Origin: Helichrysum umbraculigerum
Lineage: Eukaryota > Streptophyta > Magnoliopsida > Asterales > Asteraceae
NCBI GenBank assembly: GCA_949592205.1
Contig: CATIUR010000001.1
Location: forward strand, 236,982,750 to 237,046,749
DNA: 64,000 nt
Direction of reading: 5' to 3'
The number at the start of each line of letters is the position of its first letter. The stretch's first letter is position 1. Under the pieces are notes generated by a model, which worked only from the letters and a program-made list of their open reading frames with translations, had not been told where the DNA came from and did no database searches. Both the position numbers and the translations under genes were made by a program. Below are positions 46,741-59,400 of this stretch, in pieces.

Positions 46741-47631
46741 AAAACTAGTTTTAAAGATATGATAGGATTGTTTATGTATTATGATGCACTAAAATATAGT
46801 ATAGACAACCAAACCTATTTCTTTCATACCTACTGATGCATCAGAGCCTGCATCAAACATAGGTAAACAAATATAAAAAAACGAGTAAACAGTACAGACA
46901 ACACATATTACATAAACAAAAATAAAACATGTTAAAAGATGGATCATACTTCAAATCATGGTTATATTACAACTAAATCATTAGCAAAACAATTACAAAA
47001 AAAGTGCATCATTAAAAATAAAAACATCATATCACAAAAGTAGAATACAGACGCAAACATATATTATACACTAGAACATGAACACAATCTAAACACTATA
47101 TTCATTACAAAAGTAGAACAGGAACACAAAATTATGCAAAAAATTACAGAAAATATATGAAAAATCAAAAATCAATTACACATTACCTGGAGAAGATGAA
47201 TCCTCAATTACAGGAGTATAAAACACATCGAAATTGACATGATTGATGGATGAACGAATCAATAATAGCTTCAATTTTAAGTTTTGCAAATGATGATAAA
47301 ACCCTAAACAAGCAAATACGTTGTTATATAGCAAACGAATGAAGATAAACTCGATCGAGATACGATATAGATCGAATATATATCAAAATCCCTGTACAAT
47401 TAGAGATAGACGAGATTGTTTAGAGAGAATATCTGAGAGGATTTTGAGGCAAGTTAGGGTTTACAGCGAAAAAGGAAAAAAAAATAAGAAAGAAAGAAAA
47501 TTGTGCAGTTATTTCGGGCAGAAAGATTTTTACGATTAATAAATTATTTTAATTTATTTTCCACATGTCAGCCTCTTAGTGGCTTCTCTCACTTGCGTCC
47601 AAAAATTCCCTTCCGTACAAGAACCAGTATC
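46741..47631. other. Remainder of MULE copy C, with a possible 5' exon relic
   Basis: Non-coding apart from a minus-strand stretch at about 47193-47262 reading NHVNFDVFYTPVIEDSSSP, followed by a GTAATG donor. This could be the first coding exon of the transposase, without an evident ATG. The rest carries scattered GATGCATCA motifs. Confidence 0.4.
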
Positions 47632-47871
47632 TTCTATATATATTGTATAAAAAAAGTGAACTAAAATGCCATTTAGTTCATTATTAACAAGCAAGAAATT
47701 ATTCAAACTTTTCTCCTACTAACCCACATGGTTTTAATAAACATAGCCCTTGAGACATTGTTTTAACATTCTAAAATTAAATTCAAACTACTTATCAAAC
47801 TTCAAGTTTTTATATATATAATACACTTATATATAATACACTTTCCATCAATATTATGATGATATGTAATT

Positions 47872-48033
47872 TTTATTTATTTTTTTAAGACGGCAAACCT
47901 ACAATCTAACACACGATTATATACAACCACTACAAATATTTACAACTCACTGCCTCAAGTGAGACTTGAACCCTCAACCTCTAGGTTGAAGGGTCTCTCT
48001 CATACCGCTAGGCTAAGAGCCTTTTGGTGATGC
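47872..48033 (-). mobile_element. tRNA-derived SINE
   Basis: The minus strand reads TAGCCTAGCGGTATGAG (A box), GGTTCAAGTCTC (B box), then an AAAAAAATAAATAAAA tail. The 9-bp duplication TATGTAATT lies at 47863-47871 and 48034-48042. Confidence 0.8.
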
Positions 48034-48042
48034 TATGTAATT

Positions 48043-48524
48043 ATAGAATGAATGCATTGCAAATATAGAATGTTGATGTTTAATTAATAGTTTAAATTTA
48101 ATTTTGAAAAGGAATTTGATAAACAATGCTCTAAGGGCAATTGTTTAGCATTTCATATATAATAAATTACATTAATTAAACATCAAAGTTTCTATAAAAA
48201 TAACCATTTGATGAATTATATATGGAAAGTAATGATTATGATGCACTTTAAACATGGAAACATTGGTGTTTAGTTAATATTTAATTTTATTTATAGCATT
48301 CTTATCTAGTGCCCTACGGGCATTGTTTATCAAATCCCTTTTGAAAAACTAAATCAATGTCACGAGGGCTATGTTTATCAAAATCCTACCGAAATATCAT
48401 AAAAGCAATAATATGTTTTGATAGTCAATTATATGTAAAGGTATAAAGCCACTTTTAATTTAATAATCCCCAAGATAATTTAAATATTAAAAAGACTAAT
48501 TCTATAATATTTTATCGTTTAATT
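48043..48524. other. AT-rich intergenic DNA
   Basis: No gene or clear repeat structure, apart from recurring phrases about 48120-48370 (GCCCTACGGGCATTG, TTTATCAAA) that resemble MULE-type terminal sequence. Confidence 0.3.
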
Positions 48525-48752
48525 ATTAAATTAAGGATCAGTTTCATTTTAAGAACAAATATGAAGGTTTAAAATGCAGTGTCGCTAAAATGCAGTAAAA
48601 TTTATAGGTGTAAAATGCAGTATTTGTTAAAAAGAATTACTCCATTGGTAAAATGCAGTGAATCTAAGTGAAATTTTTGCCTTAAAATACAGTGAATTCG
48701 GCCTACTCATCCTTCTCCTCATTTGAGGCCTTCTACTGGTAACCTTACCCTT
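48525..48752 (-). mobile_element. Small MULE-MITE with the ACTGCATTTTA motif
   Basis: The right end reads inward GGGTAAGGTTACCAGTAGAA, a MULE-type terminus. The whole unit is an inverted copy of 55820-56045 (shared AAGAACAAAT, AGATGCAGTGTCG-like and ATAGGTGTAAAATGCAGT blocks). The left end is eroded. Confidence 0.6.
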
Positions 48753-49180
48753 ATTATTAAGGGAAAGGTTCAGAGGGGATGGTATACTTAGAGGAGCAGC
48801 AAAGGCAGAAAAGATCTCTACCCTTCATTTGCTTTCAACGGCCAAGATAGCCCCAATCAAAAAGGATTCGTGTGCAATTAACTTTGGTCAAGGGGTCAAA
48901 TATGTAAAATTTTTGACACCATCAGTCTTTCATCGGTCAGATCCCTCAATTACTCTCACACGCTGCCCATCTTCTCTCTCTAATGAAACACTCGTTACGT
49001 TACTCTCTCTACTGCACACACGAAACTCTCACCTCCAAAAGGGGAAAAATACAGAAAGCAAAACATGAAAAACACAATCTACACCGACTAAAATCACCAC
49101 CGTCATCGTCATCGTCATCGTAAAACTATTCACCACCGTCATCGTCGCTTTACCATCATCGGTTTTATAAAGAGAAAATC

Positions 49181-52100
49181 ATGTCGAAATCACTTACACC
49201 TAAAAACTTATTTACTACAGAGGATTATGGTCTACAAAAAGCAAAAAATGAAACACCTCGTAAGTTTTTTTCCGATCATAGTAGCTTATTTCTTCATTTT
49301 AGAACTATTTTCGTCTTTGTTTGTGCTTACATATTACGTATTTTTATTCGTCAGCTACTAGAAGAAGCCAACGACAAACAAGATACAGATTCGAAGGCAA
49401 CAAAAACGAACAAACGATGCAAGTAAACTTGTTATCTGACGGTAGTGATGAAACTCATTCTGTAGCGAGAGGTACAGACTTGTCTACATATGTACATCTG
49501 TTTTTATATTATATCAAAAAAAAAATTTAGATCTGTAAAAATTTTAAGAATCATAGAGTTAAAAACGAAACAAACAAAAAGTCACTTATTAAACTGCATG
49601 ATGTTACATCTGATATTTTTGTTTTGATCGGATCATTTTTATGTGTTTATGAGATTTTGATTTTGTGGATTATACTTGATGATGATGTAATTAATAATAT
49701 AAAATAATCTACTGCAAGTTGAATATTAGTAATTGCATTTTATGAATCTTGATTACTTGAACTGTGTTTTATTTCTGTTTTTTAATATAAAACATATAAA
49801 ATAAACATAGTAGATTTACTGCATGTTGTAAACTGTCTACTGCATGTTGAATATTAGTAACTGCATTTTATGAATGTTGTGTACTTAAACTCTGTTATAT
49901 GATTTTCTATTTTACAAATATAAAAGATATCAAATAAACATAGTAACTTTAATGCATGTTGTATACTGTGTATTGCATGTTGAATATTAGTAACTGCATT
50001 TTATGAATCTTGTGTACTTGAACTCTGTTTTATGATTTTCTATTTTACAATATTAAAATATATCAAATAAACATATTAGCTGTACTGCATGTTGTATACT
50101 GTGATCTACACTTTAGTATTTTAAATGTAACAATAGAAAAAATTATATATAAAAAAAACATTTCACTACAAGCAAAAACAATCTGTCACTAAATTTTATA
50201 AGTTGTGAAAATTATTTTTAAACTGCATTTTATATCATTTTACTGAAATTTTATGTGTTGTTTTAACAAGAAACTTTACATCATTAATATAGTTCGCTTC
50301 GTAGACAAAACAGTCGAAGAAACTGCTTGCAAAAAATCAACCAAAGTACAAAGCGTAAAATTTGAGGTAGAGAAGAAAAAATCAACAAAAAAAGGAAGAA
50401 AACCAAAAAAGAAGATGGTTTTTGGTAAGATAAAGGCAAGAAGTTCACCGCGATGGTTAACATCAGTGCTAAAAGCTGCAACTGCAAAGCAAAAAGAACT
50501 CATACAAGATATTGGATTTGGGTCGTTGCTTGAATGGTTTGATTATGAAACTTTCCCATTAAAATTGGGCCTTTTTGTTGTCCAAAGCTTTGATCCAGTG
50601 AATTGCCGAATAAAGTTTCCCGACGGTAGAGCAATTACAGTCACAAAACAATTGATTCATGAAATCATGGGCTTACCAGTTACAGAATACAACATTGATT
50701 CATACAATCCACAAAGAGGAGGAGAAGAAGTGATTGAAGAGTTTAAAGAACATTTCGAAATCAAAAGCAAAGAAAAAATAATTGTGAATCGTATTCACAA
50801 CTGGATGGTGGATTACATTGAGGGAGACAGATGGTACAAACTTAGTTTCCTAGCATTAGTAACAACTTTGCTAATTGAGTGTTCGGATGGTGGTTCCATC
50901 AATGAATCAGTTATACCTCTTGTTGATTGCAATAATGTAGACGTACATCATTTTGATTGGTGTGGCTACATTTTGGATGCAATTGTAAGGTCAACTACGA
51001 CTTTTGAACCGAGCAACCACTTTGATGGCCCCTTGTTAATCCTGGTGGTAAGTATGATTGTTTATAACAAATAATAGAGTTGTTATTATGTAGCACATAA
51101 CTGACAAAATTTGTTTTTTAAAATTGTATCTTCATAGTTGATTTATGTCCACTGTACAAGCATTGAGAAGGAGGAAGATGCCAGAATGTATCCTGGCATC
51201 AGGAATTGGAATTCCCAAACTCTAACAGCTCGGGAGAATGAAGAGATAAACAACGGAGGTTTTGGTTTACAAAATGTGAAAATTCTTGATGGATATGAAG
51301 AAGTTTTACTGAAACCTGTAGAAGAAGTGAGTGACTCTGGTGAAAAAAAAGAGGAAGAGAAGTGAGGAAATGGGTAATTTATTTCTTAAACAACTGCATT
51401 TTAAAAACTTATACAACTGCATTTAAAAAAGAAAAAAAGAAAAAAATGTGTTTATTAATTGTTTTAATAAACAGATCTCCACGCAAGCCAGCTAGAACGC
51501 ATGGATGACTCTGATGCTGAGTATGTTTTCAACATTGGAGATGACCATTTGAGAGTATGTAATTTTACATTGTTCATTAATTATTTTTTTTAGAATTTTT
51601 TTTTATTAATTTATTATTATCAAAACAAAAAAAAAATTATAAATTTATTAATTACTGTATTGCAGGATTCAAAAATAAGAATCAAACGAAGTCTTCTAGA
51701 TGTTCGAAAAAATAAAGTTTTAATTGATAACTCTTTATCAAATTTGATGTCATGTCATCCATTTGATCAAGAACTTCTTCAGTTAGCTGTGGATAGAAAC
51801 TCGATTTTTGATGTAACTGGAGTGTTTAAGAAGGAATCTAGAGACATAGCGTTGGGATATGCAACTTATTCTGATGACGAGATTTTGTCCCCGACATCTC
51901 ACCATGTCACAGAAATTGGACAGTCATCCAAGTTACCAGAATCACCAATACTAATTGTTGACCCAATAATAGCAGTGAAAAGCACAGTTTCTGAGTTCCC
52001 AGTTGAAGGTACATCTAAGCAACACAATTTGGTTGAAAGTGCACATCAAGAATATGAGTTGCCTGTAGAGCATAATAATGAGCATGTTGTTGGAGGTGAA

Positions 52101-54560
52101 AAGAAAGAACAGGAGGAGAAAGTAAGTGAGAAGGATGAATTGGAGAAAAACAGTGGCCTTGATAGTTTGAAAGTGGGTACGTCTCTGCTACAATATCAGG
52201 AAAAATCTTATATTGGGGAAGTAAAAAGGAGGAAATTGAATACCAATGAATTTCCGACTTTTGATTTAGGTATATCTCCCGATGATTTACAAAAAGCAGA
52301 AGGTGATGTGTTACAAAGAACTTTTCAAGAAACTGTATTAGTTGGAGGACAGACTGTTGAAAGTGAGGACAAAGGTTGTGTTGTCAATGATCCTGAATTG
52401 AGATCAGGTGCACAACCATTTTCAGAGTATGAGACCCTTTTGCAAATTCAAGCCACAGATTTGGCTTCTGCAGAGTCACAGAAGAGGAAAGAAGAAGCAG
52501 CCAAGAAAAATCATGAAGACATACGTACCAGACTTCATGAGTTAGAAATGATTGATCAACGACAAAAACAGAAGGAATTGGAAGTTAAAGCAAAAAGAGA
52601 CAAAGAGCATATGAAGAATGAAAGTGACATGAAATTAGTTGATAAGCAAAAAATTGAAGATTATTTGTTCCCAAAGAATGTATCAGCTACATCTCACTCT
52701 AAAGCTGCACCTGCTAGTTCAGTTGCCATACCAAAACTGAAACTAGATTTCCCAAAAGATCTCCCGAAGCCTATCAATCCATTTCCAATTAGCAGGAGTT
52801 TCACCCCTTCAAAAAACCTAGCAGTTATTTCAAAACCAGATGAAGCAACAGTTAATACTCATGAGAAAACTGAGAATAAGGTTGATTTGTTGATTAATGA
52901 GACAGTCGAGGTCGAAGTTGATGGTAAGAATGAGGTTGTTAATATTTCTGATGATCTTCTCTCTCCATATGCTTGGAAAAAGGTATGCATGGATTCAAAA
53001 GTAACTGTTCAAGAGGAAAGAGTGTGCAGATTTATATTTAGTGCATACCAACCACTGAAGTAAGTTACTTCATATACTTGAGAAAATACGAAAATGATGA
53101 CTGCATTTTAAATATTTTTACTGCATTTTAATTAATTTTTACTGCATTTTATAAATTTTTACTGCATTTTATAAATGTTTACTGCATTTTATATCAAATA
53201 AATTCAAAGTAAGTTAATCGGTACGCTTATGTAAACAAAAAATCAAAAATAAAGTTACTGCATTTTGTATATCTTAACTACATTTTATATATGTTTTACT
53301 GTATTTTAAAAAACCAGGAACATTTACTTCAAGAACTATTCAAGTCATCTGGATCTCCAATCTTTGGAAAGTTTGTGTGGTGGAATTGCAGTACAACAGG
53401 AAGTGATTGATGTTTGGAGTCAGATCTTAAATTATGAAGAAACTCAAGAAACAACTTCTGATCGTTGTTGTGTTTTTTGTGATACGAAAAGGATGGTAAA
53501 ATATTATTACTCTTTGTCGTCTTGTTTACTTTTTGTGATACTCAAATCCTTAATTATGACTGAACTTTTTTGTTTATACAGACCTATAACGCCATAGATC
53601 CTTCAATGGACCAAACAGTTATTTCTTCGAATTTTGAAAAGAGTCTTAAGTCAAGTTTGATGCAAGCAGCAAAAACAAACTTAAGTGACACTGATGTGGT
53701 AATTTCTACATATATTTCATTTATTTAAATTTTCTACCAGAATTTCTAGTCCTAAAAAAGTTAAGATATGTTATTTTAATTATTTAATCTGAAATGTTGA
53801 TGTTGGTTGTTCAGGTTTTTTTCCCGATATTGATGCCAATTGAGGCAAAGAATTCAAGTGTCATCACCCATTACTATCTCATTTGCTTCAATTTGAAAGA
53901 TCCAGCAATTTACATAATCGACAGTATCAAGGATAACATTGATCTGTTTAAGAGATATGGCAACTTGCCAAACACTCTTGTAAGTATTTTATAAATAGTG
54001 TTAATCTGCATTATAAATGTCTATATACAAAATTTATACTTGTCAGTTTATACAAAATTTATACTTGTGAGTTTTCAAAAAAATATACATTAATAAATGC
54101 ATAAACTTTAATTAACTTATATTTTATTGTACTTTCTTTGTTGCTACAGCGTAGAATGTTTTGTGAATACCTCGGAAAGGTTGAGAAACACAAAAACACC
54201 GTTGAGTTGATGGCAAAAGACGTCAATATACTTGATATTGAATGGGCAAGCAAAAAAAACTATACAGATAGTGGTGTTTTCCTAATGAGGCACATGGAAT
54301 GCTATAAAGGTACAGGCCTCAAGGATTTCAAAACACAATTTCATGTTCAGGTTTCTGCCCAAAAAAAACAAATTGAAGATTTGCGAAAGAAGTACTTGGT
54401 GAAGATCCTTTTGTCTGACTTCAATGACGATTTGCACCATGTAAAAGATGAAGTAAAAGCGTATGATAAGCTAGGCAAGGAAATCATGTTGGGTCACAAG
54501 AAGGGTTCAAAGGCAAATATTGGGAAGCGTGCATTAAAGATGAGTATTGTCTCTGGGTGA
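49181..54560 (+). CDS. ULP1-like (C48 family) MULE gene, copy A; Ser at the catalytic Cys position
   Basis: Ten exons fit GT-AG rules and keep one frame: 49181-49259, 49355-49471, 50293-51047, 51138-51361, 51488-51554, 51666-53059, 53318-53495, 53582-53698, 53815-53979, 54150-54560. They give about 1,168 residues; exon 5's acceptor is the least certain. Order: basic N-terminus; a domain in exon 3 (DIGFGSLLEWFDYETFPLKL ... TKQLIHEIMGLP), common before plant ULP1 domains; a charged, coiled-coil-like centre; and a C-terminal C48 fold. The catalytic His is in ITHYYLICFNL (53869-53871) and Asp in IIDS (53920-53922). The nucleophile motif DCG reads DSG (codon AGT, 54270-54272), and Lys stands at the oxyanion Gln position. 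It probably cannot cleave SUMO. Such genes are known in Kaonashi and CUMULE elements; a role in transposition is not established. Confidence 0.7.
49700..50110 (+). repeat. Three tandem ~130-bp repeats in intron 2 of copy A
   Basis: Units begin near 49708, 49838 and 49972. Each has GTTGAATATTAGTAACTGCA, TTTATGAAT, ACTTGAACT and AAATAAACATA, with a TACTGCATGTTG border. The motif ACTGCATTTTA is part of each unit. Confidence 0.8.
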
Positions 54561-54849
54561 AGACAGTTTCTGGGAAATTTAAACTTTGTGTTTTGTAGGT
54601 TATGAAATATTTTCAAACAATTTGTGTCTTTGGTAATTATTTTGTCGTTGGTGACAAGTATAACCGTAAACAATTACTATTGCATCTAAGTTTTTTGTGA
54701 TGGTTTGTATGTGACTAGCAAACAAACTTGTGTTTAGCTGTTAATTTTGTTTGATTAGTAACAGTTAAATGGTATGCTATATTATGTTTTTGTAAGTTTT
54801 TATGTTAAGTTTATATTAATATCAAAATTAAAATGTTCCAATCGTTTAC

Positions 54850-55495
54850 CTATCATAAGTTAAATCTGACTCAAATAGTTGCTGCATTTTATCAAATTCA
54901 AACTGCATTTTTACAAAAAAACAAAAAAACATACTTTTGTACTTGTACAAAAAAACCAACTGCATTTTATTTAAAAAGTACTGCATTTTAATAAAAGGGT
55001 AATTTTGGTAAATGTTATCGATAAGTGTCTTTTCACGGTTATGTACACAAAAAAGCAACTGCATTTTATTTAAATAGTACTGCATTTTAATAAAAGAGTA
55101 AATTTGGTAAATGTTATCGATAAGTGTCGTTTCACGGTTTACCACGCACACTTTCTTCCCGAGTGCTGACATATATTACATTTAAAAAGCATTACACGCA
55201 GATAACACACTTACAAAAGTTGGTTTTTTTGACAATCGTTTGTCTATCATGAGTTAAATCTGACTCAAATAGTTGCTGCATTTTATCAAATTCAAACTGC
55301 ATTTTTACAAAAAAAAAAAAACAAAAAAGCATACTTTTGTACTTGTACAAAAAAACCAACTGCATTTTATTTAAAAAGTACTGCATTTTAATAAAAGGGT
55401 AATTTTGGTAAATGTTATCGATAAGTGTCGTTTCACGGTTTACCACCCATACTTTCTTCCTGAGTCCTGACATATATTACATTTAAACCCAATAG
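54850..55495. repeat. Duplicated 3' region of copy A with ACTGCATTTTA motifs
   Basis: The block 54855-55045 recurs at 55245-55440, and its second half recurs once more at 55060-55190 (TTTATTTAAA.AGTACTGCAT, GTTATCGATAAGTGTC, TTTCACGGTT). The two long minus-strand frames are copies of the same repeat, not genes. Confidence 0.85.
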
Positions 55496-55819
55496 TTACT
55501 AGCCTAAGTGTAAGCTTTATTTTATTGATTAAGTACTCTTGTTATGACTTTTATATATAATTAAAGCTTAATTAACAATGAAACGAATGTCATTGAGTCA
55601 AATAAGTTGTCGTAGAACAACTTAAAATATATGTATCTTTTACTGCCACTCAGGCGTCGTATCTTTTCAAAATGCTAACTGCATTTGGTTAGCAACTTTG
55701 AACCAATAAACGGAATTGTATTTTCTTCCGTTCGTGTCAACCAATAACTTCATAGGTATAAATTTTATAAAAAAAACTAGACTGCATGTTATTAACATTT
55801 AGATTAACCACTTCTTTAT
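55496..55819. other. AT-rich DNA downstream of copy A
   Basis: No gene. A few isolated ACTGCAT motifs. Confidence 0.35.
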
Positions 55820-56108
55820 CCTAAAACTAAAGATTCGAAAGAGAAGACCTCAAATGAGTAGAACAATAAACAGACCAAATTCACCGTATTTAAAAAAAAA
55901 AGGTAAAAAATGTCACTCAAATTCACTGCATCTGACAAATTAAGCACTACATTTTAACAAAAAACTGCATTTTACACCTATAATTTCTACTGCATTTTAT
56001 CGACACTGCATCTTAAAACCTTCAAATTTGTTCTTAAAAATGCATTAATTTTGGCATGCTTCTCCTTCTCAAAAACAAGTTGAAACCTTCTCCTCTTATC
56101 CTTAGTTG
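55820..56108 (+). mobile_element. Small MULE-MITE, partner of 48525-48752
   Basis: Left end AAAGATTCGAAAGAGAAG followed by ACCTCAAATGAG; right end read inward AAGGATAAGAGGAGAAGG. It contains five or more ACTGCATTTTA-type motifs. Either a separate MITE or the outer arm of MULE A. Confidence 0.5.
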
Positions 56109-56425
56109 ACACTTAACTAAAATATTTATTTGAAAAAAATCAATCAATAATAATTATTTAAGAATACTTGCCATAATAAAAAACAAACTTCAACTGCATT
56201 TTATAATACATTAGTGCATTTTATTAAAGGGCATTTTGGTAAAAAAACAAACATAACTGTCTTTTACCCCTGAGATATAATAAAGTTAAATACAACACAC
56301 ACACACACACAACAAACACACTTCAAATTCACTCCCTACCTACAAAAACCCTAACTGCAATCGACAACGTTCTTCCTTCGTCGTTATTGTTAAATTGTTC
56401 GTGGAATCTGCCACAGCGAAAAAGA
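56109..56425 (+). promoter_or_regulatory. 5' region of ULP1-like copy B
   Basis: Holds GTGCATTTTATTAAAGGGCA (related to the 3' repeats of copy A), an (AC)n tract at 56290-56315 and a CT-rich leader before the ATG. Confidence 0.4.
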
Positions 56426-59400
56426 ATGGCTAGAAAGAAGTTAGTGAAAACACCAGAATCTGGTAAAAAAACTTCAAATGCAAAATCTAAGAAGAAACCG
56501 AAAGAAATCATTACTTGTAAGTTGTTTCATAATTTATTACATACAACACTTCGTCGATATTGTGTTATAATTTTCTAATTTAAGATGCTGTTTTTGAAAA
56601 TCATTTACCGCAGCCACTAGACAAAGCAAACGAAAACATCGAAGTGAGTCAGATGTTGAAAAAGATAACGAAATCAACACCGATTCAACAAATATACCAG
56701 AAGATGTTGATAAAAAGAGAAACAAAGGTTTGATTCCTCTTTGATTTTTGTTACTGTTTATAATGTTAGAAAATGTTACACATAGTGTTATAACGTTCCT
56801 CTGTTGGTTATAATTTAATCATATACAATAACTGCATTTAATTCATATTGTTCTCATCGTGATGATCATGTTTTAAAACTGATATATATTTTTAACTACA
56901 CATACATGCTATCTAATTTTTGATTTTATGGAATTTAAATAAAAAAACTATTATAATTTACAGGAAAAAGGATAAAAAAAAGATGTAGCAGTACCAAATC
57001 ATATAGTAATTGAAGCCAGGCATTCACCGAAATGGCTAAATGATGTGATCATTGCAACAAATCCAAATCAACAACAAGTAATAAGGGACATGGGGTTCGG
57101 TAGCTTGCTTGACGGTTCATATGACTTTGATTTTGTCCCTGTTGCACTTGGTGGTTTCGTTGTAGATATATTTGACCCTGAGAACTGTAAGTTTAAGTTA
57201 CCAAATGGTAGATCGATTAAGGTAACTAAAGAACTCATTCATGATACACTTGGATTGCCAATGGGAGGCAAGAAGATAAAAACGAAACATAGATCATCTG
57301 GTAATGATCCAGTTGTTCAAACTTTCCGGAAACATTACTGTGAAAAACCGATTAAAGCTTACCCAATAAAACCTCTTGAAGGGATTATGGGTTTAAAAAA
57401 AGAAGCTGATAGGTTGTTAAGGTTGAACTTCCTTGTTATGGCTACAAGTATTTTGATTGAGTGCACCAAGGCTGGATGTGTAAACCAGACAATAATAGAG
57501 TGCATACCAGAAAAAGATGAGGATATCAAAGGTTTGGATTGGTGTGGTTATCTGTTGGAATCAATGATTACGTGCCGGAAACAGTTTAAAATCAAAGATC
57601 ATTTCAATGGCCCGCTGCTTGCAATGGTGGTAAGTAATCTATTTGTTACTTACCTTTGTTTTTATATAATTATGTTAAACAAACATAATATCTTGATGTT
57701 TTCTTTTACTTTTGTTTAAAGCTTCTATATGTCAACTCTACACTCTTTAGAGATGATGAAGCCAATACATTGAAGCCATATTTGAGTAGTTGGAATTCTG
57801 AGAAACTTAAGGAACGCCAAAATAGAGAGATAAAAGAAGGAGGTTTTGGGCTTGATCATGTAAGAGTTGTTGACGGATTGGAGGATGTAATCCAACAGAA
57901 TACGCCTTCTAAGAAGAGGAAAACTGTTACTGCAAAAGGTAATATTTGAGACGACATCAAAAAACTTGTAGTGTAAAGTATTTTTCAAATTGTATAAATC
58001 AACATCCACTAATAAAAATGAGACTATGCATACAGAAGCTGAAGGAGATGAATTTGTAATTGGAGATACATATCTGAAGGTAACCAAAATACCTTATCTA
58101 ATCACATAATGAGTCTGCTAAAAAACATTGTTATGATTTAAAATGTTATTATACGATTTAACAAATTAATTGAATTCATTTATTTATTCACATGATGATA
58201 AAAGGAGAATCAAAGAAAACCTAAAGGGAATTGAAAATATGAAAAAACTTGTTGATGAAAGTTTAAATGCTTTAATAGCTAACCATCCCAGTGACCAAGA
58301 GTTGCACAAGTTACAGAGTATTAGGGTTGATCTCTATAGAAATTTCAGAGATGTTGTTGGTGAAGTTGATGGAGATAATACATTGGTTAATGCTGGTAAT
58401 GTTGGTACCTCTGCTGATGTTGTTGATGGAAACAACAAAACAAATGCTGATACTGATCTGGGACCAATAGTTGAAGTAAATGAGAATACGATTGAAAATG
58501 TTGGTACTACAAGCAACATAGGTAAACAAGTCAATCCTGTTCAAATCGTTGACTATTCAACAGAGGAAGATAGTCAAAAAGAATCAAATGTGTCGGTTAA
58601 GGAAATTGCAAGTGATACAATTCAGCAAAATGAAAAGTGTGAGCAATCTCCAAATAATGTTTCTAAAGATACTAACAATGCTAAATCAATCTTCAACGAA
58701 TATCATTTGCAAGATGAAGAAGATATTTTTGCTGATGTGAATACTAATTTTGAAGAAACATTACATATATCTCAGAATCATGACAATGATGTCTACAAGG
58801 TTAGTACTTCTGTATTTATTTTAAATTCACTGTATCTTACACAAAAATTTAAAAATATTTAAATGTAATAAATCTAAATTAATATTTCTTGCATCTTAAA
58901 TACCATTTATCCATTTTTAATTGCAGCTGCAAGGCCTGGTTAATGCCTCATCAATGGGTGGTGATACCGGAGGTAATATTGAAGATAGTTACAATGAACC
59001 TGGTATGGTAAATGATGTCTACAAGGTTAGTACTTCTACAATTTATTTTTTGATCCACTTCATTTTAAGCATAATTTACTGCATTTTAAGCATATTTTAC
59101 TGCATTTTAAGCACAAATTACTGCATTTTAAGCATAATTTACTGCATTTTATTCCTGCCATCCATGCTCCTCTAGAGAGCTCTGCTCCTCTGATACTCTT
59201 TTTTGCATGGATTAATATTTTCTGTATTTTAAATAATATAATTTTGCATTATAATTGCAGTTGCACGAGCTGGTTGATGCTTCACAAATGGATGATGATA
59301 CCGGTGGTGATATTGAAGATAGTTACAATGCGCCTAATATGGACAATTTCGTAGGCAGTTTATTGAATACTTCTGCGTTTTTACAAGCAGATGAAGAAAA

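Larger units (their letters stand above)
34404..47631. mobile_element. Kaonashi-like MULE, copy C, heavily interrupted
   Basis: The bounds rest on a 9-bp duplication TTCTATATA at 34395-34403 and 47632-47640 and on weakly matching ends (GGGTGAGGTGAAGGAAG; right end read inward GATACTGGTTCTTGTACGGAAGG). It holds the start of a ULP1-like gene on the + strand and the end of a transposase on the minus strand, the same convergent layout as the gene pair at 56-64 kb. About 9.7 kb of its length is later insertions. The non-coding DNA at 44870-47000 is rich in GAATCAT and TGATGCATCA motifs. Confidence 0.55.
48763..56108 (+). mobile_element. Kaonashi-like MULE, copy A, without transposase
   Basis: Left end GGGAAAGGTTCAGAGGGGAT. 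The right end is probably about 56050-56108 (read inward AAGGATAAGAGGAGAAGG). It carries a ULP1-like gene in full and no transposase. TTATTATTAA separates its left end from the neighbouring MITE. No matching right-hand TSD was found, so the right border is tentative. Confidence 0.5.

Noticed and set aside
54846..55473. Pair of similar minus-strand proteins (93 and 108 codons)
   Set aside because: They are copies of the duplicated motif-bearing 3' region of gene A.
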